Of a stretch of 22,500 bases of DNA, positions 18,180 through 22,500 are shown one piece after another. The notes under the pieces were generated by a model. It was not told where the DNA came from and did not search any database. It was given only the letters and a program-made list of their open reading frames with translations. Within the stretch, counting starts at the first letter, position 1; each line of letters begins with the position of its first letter. Origin of the DNA: Symbiodinium natans (lineage: Eukaryota > Sar > Dinophyceae > Suessiales > Symbiodiniaceae); NCBI GenBank assembly GCA_905221605.1, contig CAJNDS010000130.1:194899-217398 (forward strand). The letters are read 5' to 3'. A program made the translations under genes and the position numbers.

Positions 18180-19319
18180 TCAGGCCTTGTGTACCCCGGG
18201 CTCTGGCGTGAACATCACCCTCTGTACTATCCAGGGAGGTCCTTTGCCTGCACTCACACTTGTCACCCCTGACACTAGAGTACGTGGCAGCCCCCGTGGC
18301 CACGACCAGAGAACACACTTGAGCAACACCGGGGCTTTGCCGTCTCTGGCATCCTGGGCCAAGCCGGCAATGACACTGCCTGTGAGGATCTTGGTCGTCA
18401 TGTCGGTTTCACGCTCAGCCATGACCTGGGTCAGCTGACTCGACACTCGTGGACCTGTCGATCCCTGAGGCACTTCGGCCCCACTCATGCGGGCCGTCTT
18501 CGAGAACTTGGGAAAGTTCTGAAAGGATTCACCCGTCTTGATGAGCAGCTGCTGGAATAAAACATGCACACTTCTCACCGAGAAAGGGTTTTCACGCGCA
18601 CACTCTCCTTCTTGCTCACCCTCTTGAGGAAGTTGCCTTTGGAGAGCCCTGACTTCCAGAGCCACGGCACGCTGGTGCTGTCCGCTCTTCTGATGACGCT
18701 TGATGTTGCCCAGCTTCGGCTCAGCCATGAAGTTGGCCATGACACTCTGAAAGCCGTGCTTCTTGCAAACCGCACAGCCGACGTGCCACGCGTTCTTCTC
18801 TGGCTCACTCTTCTCTGCGAGCCAGGTGACCGGCAGCTCCGTCAGGGGATGCCTGTAAAAGGCTTGCTGCTTCCATGACTCTCGATTTTTGTAGTAAAAG
18901 CAACGCCCACAAGACGCCGTCCTGGCCGGGAAATCGTGACGAATCTTGTGCTCCGTCTCCGTCTCATAAACGGGCTCGGCGGCATCTGCTTCACACTCCG
19001 GCGAAGGATCTGACGACTCTGAGGATGACGAACTGGATGAAGACGAGCTGGACGACGAAGCTCCTCCACGCTGCCCCTCGGCACCTGACTCGCCTGAACT
19101 CCTGGGGCTCTGTTTCACACTCTTCTCTTGCTCCTCTGCAGAGGCCCCCTCGGAGCTATCTGTTTCTGAGGCCCCGTTGGAGACATCGCCAGACCCACTG
19201 TCACTCTGACTCTCTCTGGTCGCTCTGGATGTGTCCCTCTCGCCGCTGTCGCTGCTGTCCTGTGACTCGTGACTCTCCAAGGCTCCTGAATCTGAAGCGT
19301 CACTCGCCGAAACCGACAT
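18180..19319 (-). CDS. first exon of the transposase-like gene: acidic Ser-rich N-terminus + BED-like zinc finger
   Basis: ATG 19,319 opens a Ser/Asp/Glu-rich low-complexity region (residues 1-112, with a run of 13 Ser). Next are C137-x2-C140 (CGRC) with a hydrophobic patch, and AWHVGCAVCK (C182-x2-C185) with IKRHQKSGQH (H209-x5-H215), a C2H2 arrangement like BED/TTF-type fingers that sit at the N-terminus of hAT-like transposases. The frame stops at TGA 18,180; a donor must lie shortly before it (GGG|GTACAC at about 18,195 is one candidate) to join the next exon. Many similar multi-exon genes occur in dinoflagellates as I recall. Whether this is a mobile element or a domesticated gene cannot be told here. 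Confidence 0.6.
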   Translation of the reverse strand: MSVSASDASDSGALESHESQDSSDSGERDTSRATRESQSDSGSGDVSNGASETDSSEGASAEEQEKSVKQSPRSSGESGAEGQRGGASSSSSSSSSSSSSESSDPSPECEADAAEPVYETETEHKIRHDFPARTASCGRCFYYKNRESWKQQAFYRHPLTELPVTWLAEKSEPEKNAWHVGCAVCKKHGFQSVMANFMAEPKLGNIKRHQKSGQHQRAVALEVRALQRQLPQEGEQEGECARENPFSVRSVHVLFQQLLIKTGESFQNFPKFSKTARMSGAEVPQGSTGPRVSSQLTQVMAERETDMTTKILTGSVIAGLAQDARDGKAPVLLKCVLWSWPRGLPRTLVSGVTSVSAGKGPPWIVQRVMFTPEPGVHKA

Positions 19320-19413
19320 GGCAGGTGGAGGCGGAGGCTTTCAGACATCTGAAACGTCACCCTGCTGGGCAAGCTCCAGGCCCTCATGACGAGGCGGTTG
19401 GGGACCTCACTCA

Positions 19414-19617
19414 CATCTGATCTGACGGGCGATGGCTTTCGGCATCACACTGCTAAGCAACGACTTCGCTGCAGTCAAGCTCTGGGCCCTGATGACGAGG
19501 TGGAAGACACCACACGACCTGGGAATGAGGAAAGCTGACTCGCACCTCTTCAAGCTGAGAATTACAGGGCACAGGGCTCGGGTAAAGCCGAACTCCCGAA
19601 AGGTCCTTCCCTGAACA
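19414..19617 (-). CDS. possible exon between the methyltransferase-like and zinc-finger genes
   Basis: After an acceptor GTTCAG, the minus strand reads EFGFTRALCPVILSLKRCES, then GVFHLVIRAQSLTAAKSL and MPKAIARQIR. It meets a strong donor, GTGAGTGAGG, at about 19,413. It may be a 3' exon of the methyltransferase-like gene or a 5' exon of the zinc-finger gene. I recognise no family. Confidence 0.4.
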
Positions 19618-19735
19618 CCCTTGACCCGCCCAAGAAGCCCTTGAACTGCCTTAACCCCCCGTGGAGCCCTGGACAAACCCCTTGAACCTCCTTCGAACCC
19701 CTCGAAAATCCTGCAAGCTTCAACCCGGGATCTCC
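19616..19735 (-). repeat. degenerate GGTTCAAGG minisatellite
   Basis: On the minus strand the words GGTTCAAGG, GTTCAAGGGC, GGTCAAGGG and GGTTCGAAGG recur with irregular spacing. The sequence sits between two coding segments and is probably intronic. Confidence 0.55.
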
Positions 19736-19851
19736 CTGACTGACTCTGACACGTCTCTTTTCTTGCTATCAGGATGAGCGACTCTGACATCTCACTGTGC
19801 TGCTCTGACGAGTGCAGTGTGCAGGGTCACCAGCTTAGCAGCATCACTTCC

Positions 19852-20718
19852 TCACAGCTCTCGGGCAAAGACACCCGCTATGGCTCGACACATGCGCGGG
19901 GGATAGAAAGCAGTCATGGCAGTGTTTCGACCGTCAATCACTTCGTGAAGGTGACCTCCAGGGCAAAGACGGTTCACGCTCTCCAAAGCCTGCAAGGTGG
20001 TGAAGACCTTCCACGCTTTCTTCAGGTAGAGGCCTTTCACACCTGTCATGCCGAAGCGGCAGCCGTGGAAAATCGCGCTGACAGTCGGCTTGCCATGGCG
20101 AGCCAGCTTCTCACGCAAGTGAACGAGTTCAGGGATGTTCCACCCTCTGGCAGACGAGGGCCACTCGAAGCAAATCTCTGCTCCTCCGCGGACAGCCGCC
20201 AGCATCACACTCACACAGTTCTTCACCAGCTTCCTGCTCTGTCTTCTTCTTTTATCCAGTCTCACCCTCTGCTGGTGCGTGCGCTGGTTCAAGTTCTGAA
20301 TCTTGGACCACACTGTGCATGGCGGGCTGCACCATACCAGGCGTGGACACGCACTCTCGACGTCCTGGAGGAGTCTCTTCACACTGGACTTTTTTGACAT
20401 GTCAAAGCCAGTCTCCAATGTCACCCTCCGTGCGCTCAGGCCAGCGGTTCTGCAAGCCTTGACGAGATCACTGTTTGGACCACAACAGAGTTCCCATATG
20501 AGGGGCTCACCCTCACTACTCACAGTGCTGCTGGAAGTGGTTCTCGACGACTCTGACTCTGGCTCAGGCTCAGACGCAGCTGAACCAGCAACATCCGAGT
20601 CGGTAACGGAGCTGATATCAGAGGACTCACTCTCTGAAGTGTCGCTGCTGTTGCTGACAGATGATTCAGGATCAGTTGGGCTGCCTGACACTGAACATGA
20701 ACTGCCGTGGGAAGCCAT
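19852..20718 (-). CDS. cytosine-methyltransferase-like protein with Ser/Glu-rich N-terminus
   Basis: The ATG at 20,718 is in a strong start context (GCCGCCATGG) and gives 288 residues. Residues 1-72 are Ser/Asp/Glu-rich. Then WELCCG (75-80, motif I position), VTLETGFD (99-106), LVWCSPPC (127-134, the PPC of C5-methyltransferase motif IV), FEWP (184-187, in place of ENV) and a C-terminal block IDGRNTAMTAFYPPRMC. The order matches a Dcm-like fold, but the target-recognition region is minimal and ENV is altered, so activity is open. From memory, this domain also occurs inside dinoflagellate retroelement polyproteins; here it stands alone. Whether GAGAGCTGTGAGG at the end is a stop or a donor region is unclear. 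It is first in the minus-strand block. Confidence 0.6.
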   Translation of the reverse strand: MASHGSSCSVSGSPTDPESSVSNSSDTSESESSDISSVTDSDVAGSAASEPEPESESSRTTSSSTVSSEGEPLIWELCCGPNSDLVKACRTAGLSARRVTLETGFDMSKKSSVKRLLQDVESACPRLVWCSPPCTVWSKIQNLNQRTHQQRVRLDKRRRQSRKLVKNCVSVMLAAVRGGAEICFEWPSSARGWNIPELVHLREKLARHGKPTVSAIFHGCRFGMTGVKGLYLKKAWKVFTTLQALESVNRLCPGGHLHEVIDGRNTAMTAFYPPRMCRAIAGVFAREL

Positions 20719-20759
20719 GGCGGCAGGCGACCCCCCAGAGCTCTTCAGACGGGACAAGC

Positions 20760-21240
20760 AGGGCCTGTACCATATGCAAAGAATTCGGTAGCACAGACTT
20801 GGCCATTCACAGTCGACATGTATAATCTGGGCTATATGAGGGGCTACTACACAGTGTGAGTTTCCAACTGTTCATGAGTGGGGCCAGTACCTCGTAGAGA
20901 ACCCTTTCATCAATCAGAATCCACTGAACGTGTTCCTGGGTCCACACCTGCCACTGAGCCTGGTTGCAAAGGCAAAGTTTAAAGGGCACTCTCTCTGGCT
21001 GGCTGTGCTTGCTGTCCGGAAAGGCACTCTCACTGGAGGTGCACGGACTCCACAGTCTGGGCCCCGAACGCACCGAAGTCGATGGAGTCGGGAAGCAGCC
21101 CGCCTGGTCCATCGCCTGCAAAGGGTCTGGATCGAGGCGTTTCCAATTCGTACGGTGGGGTGGGTCGGATGGTCTGCACCCAGGACGTTTAGGATTTCCA
21201 GTCATATTTCAATCTCCAGGACCCCCCCTTGTGCAAAATC
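20760..21240. other. stretch without a supportable gene
   Basis: Both strands have moderate open frames (plus: HEWGQYLVENPFINQNPLN; minus: NQAQWQVWTQEHVQWI), but no domain decides between them. The AGNGTGA array stops at the left edge of this stretch. Confidence 0.45.
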
Positions 21241-21244
21241 CACC

Positions 21245-21798
21245 GTGTCGAATTCGTAAGGGGAGTGAGCAACGCTTTACCCCCCAACGCTAATCCCACC
21301 TTGTGGACCCTGGCATCCCTCTCAAGCATTGCGATCTGTCGCCCAAGAGATGAGGCTTGGTAGTTATGAGAGAGCACAAGTTCGAACCGCTGGTACACAA
21401 GCTCAAACTCTTCTGCATTGGTCAGCTTTGTTTGGGCCCTCAAACAAGCAGACGCAACCTCACCGAAGATCGTCTTGCAGTGGGCCAAAAAAGGGGTTGC
21501 CCCATCACTTCACAAGCTCGGCACTGAGGGGCACGTTCCTATTAGGGACCCGTTCGATCATCGGGGGTCTCGGGAAAATGTCCGTGTCTCTACTGAAGAC
21601 TCTGGCCAGGTTACCTTTCTCCCATGGAAGTTTGAGACGCTTGCACTCACTCGTTTGGAATGCTGCACTTACAAGCAGAGAGTCAAGATTGAAGACATGA
21701 GATCCTGCATCATTAAGGCCTCGCACCCGCCCCCCAGCAGAGGAGGCCGAGGTGTCCACCTCTGGTGGAAGTTGCGCAGGCGCACGAGATTGAGACAT
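21245..21798 (-). pseudogene. broken mobile-element-type protein fragment (possible recombinase N-terminal region)
   Basis: From ATG 21,798 (MSQSRAPAQLPPEVD) the frame reads SECKRLKLPWEKGNLARVF to a stop at 21,505. The next frame continues as GATPFLAHCKTIFGEVASAC, NAEEFELVYQRFELVLSHNY, QASSLGRQI and GLALGGKA. The pattern LPWE-x-G, then S-x-GRQI, then G-x-K resembles the region preceding the tyrosine-recombinase domain in some dinoflagellate multi-copy proteins as I recall them. No catalytic R-H-R-Y residues are present in the window. The frame break could be an intron, but no convincing splice pair was found. Confidence 0.35.
21753..21775. repeat. 23-bp perfect direct repeat, copy 1
   Basis: TGTCCACCTCTGGTGG followed by AAGTTGC is identical to 22,400-22,422. 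CCACCTCTGGTGG is nearly palindromic. On the minus strand both copies encode QLPPEVD. Confidence 0.95.
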
Positions 21799-21799
21799 G

Positions 21800-22399
21800 G
21801 CTAGTCGGCACGATGCCCAACGCGTTGCAGCAGGGGACAAGAACTTGGCCAACGCCCTAAACGGTAGCAACAACACTGGCCCGCACTTCAGCCAAGCGAG
21901 TGTCGAGCTGGGCCACGTCCCTTTCCAAAAACACAATGCGTTCCTGAAGGCCGGTAATTCGTCAATCTGAGCTCGCAGGCCAAGCAAGTCACTATGCTCG
22001 GCTGCAACCTGAAAGCGCAAGCACTCGAGAGTGTGGACCCGAGCCTCAAGTTGGTTGTAGGCTTGAACAGCAGCCGAGGGCGGCTCAGACCAGACATCCA
22101 TCTGTCCCGGGCAGCGCCCGGAACGTGCACGGGCCCTAAGGGCAAGGTTAATGCAAGGATGGAGCCTGTTGGACAGCAGCGAACCGGTTTGGGTGCACGA
22201 AGCCCGGTTCACACAAAAATTTTTTCAACTCTTTCTTAAGCAACAGAGTACTGAACGAGCATATACTCGGTGCACAAGAGTGATGAAAGCCCACATGAAA
22301 ACTTGGGGGGGAGGAAACACATCACGTTTGGGAAAAAGAAAGCTCTTGAGAAATTGGTCAACAAAACCAAAATTTGTTTTGCTTTCCGAAATAAGGAAC
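21800..22399. other. stretch without a supportable gene
   Basis: Only overlapping open frames without recognisable domains are present. The right part (22,225-22,400) is AT-richer than most of the window. Confidence 0.45.
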
Positions 22400-22422
22400 T
22401 GTCCACCTCTGGTGGAAGTTGC
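22400..22422. repeat. 23-bp perfect direct repeat, copy 2
   Basis: Identical to 21,753-21,775, with unrelated flanking sequence. The minus-strand frame through it reads VEQLPPEVDSS. Confidence 0.95.
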
Positions 22423-22500
22423 TCTACCCTGTTTGGAGAACCCAGGTACTGGCCTGGAGCTTGGGAGGCCCCAGAGCTCCTCACTTGTTCTAACCCACAA

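Larger units (their letters stand above)
10322..20692 (-). promoter_or_regulatory. dense strand-specific array of AGNGTGA heptamers
   Basis: On the minus (gene-sense) strand AGNGTGA occurs about 48 times between 10,701 and 20,633, with one more at 10,322. N is A in 14, T in 15, G in 11 and C in 8. Chance expectation is about 2.5, and the opposite orientation shows only 2 (13,304; 15,973). Copies lie in exons, inferred introns (12,280; 12,326; 18,131) and upstream of start codons (19,357). Spacing is irregular, median near 130 bp. A related word, AGTGTCA, occurs 12 times. The largest gap (14,973-16,406) covers the telomere-like block and the basic-protein frame. The role is unknown; counts are by eye. 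Confidence 0.6.

Noticed and set aside
10322-20692. Explaining AGNGTGA by Ser-Val or Arg-Val dipeptides
   Set aside because: The motif is also in the other allowed frame (Glu-Ser-Glu, Glu-Arg-Glu, Glu-Gly-Glu) and in inferred introns and untranslated sequence.
1-22500. Relic of the dinoflagellate spliced leader, CRISPR array, rRNA genes
   Set aside because: Looked for on both strands by eye; no convincing match to any of them.

Overview
The window looks like nuclear DNA of a dinoflagellate, most likely a Symbiodiniaceae or Suessiales relative. The signs are interstitial TTTAGGG blocks, broken copies of a GC-rich non-LTR retroelement of the type spread through those genomes, a secreted protein ending in a CUB-like module with a GW-x-C tail, and genes split by short introns with a mix of GT and GC donors. 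This is inferred from sequence character; no search was run. Nearly all recognisable coding sequence lies on the minus strand.

Layout. 1-330 holds a degenerate telomere-like block and a 111-bp MITE-like inverted repeat. 330-1,890 has no supportable gene, only a CA microsatellite and a 33-G tract. 1,923-4,192 (-) is a two-exon gene for a secreted or membrane-anchored protein. 4,535-9,950 is a retroelement graveyard: four decayed fragments of one family (three minus, one plus) that keep different parts of the same protein (N-terminal region, RT start, RT palm and thumb, zinc knuckle plus restriction-like endonuclease).

10,320-20,690 is a coherent block of minus-strand genes. In transcription order these are a cytosine-methyltransferase-like gene, a BED-like zinc-finger gene with features of a hAT-type transposase, a basic protein, a 400-bp TTTAGGG block, a gene made of two tandem three-exon modules with introns at identical positions, and a small Lys-rich gene. 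20,760-22,500 is mostly unassigned, with a broken mobile-element-type protein fragment and a perfect 23-bp direct repeat.

The most unusual signal is shared by the whole 10.3-20.7 kb block. The heptamer AGNGTGA (minus-strand sense) occurs about 48 times by hand count, against about 2.5 expected, with only 2 copies on the opposite strand and 2 in the preceding 10.3 kb. It lies in exons (both permitted frames) and in introns, so it is a nucleic-acid-level feature and not a protein motif. Its relative AGTGTCA is also enriched. I know of no described element with this property. It resembles a 5' splice site (AGN|GTGA), but most copies are inside exons.
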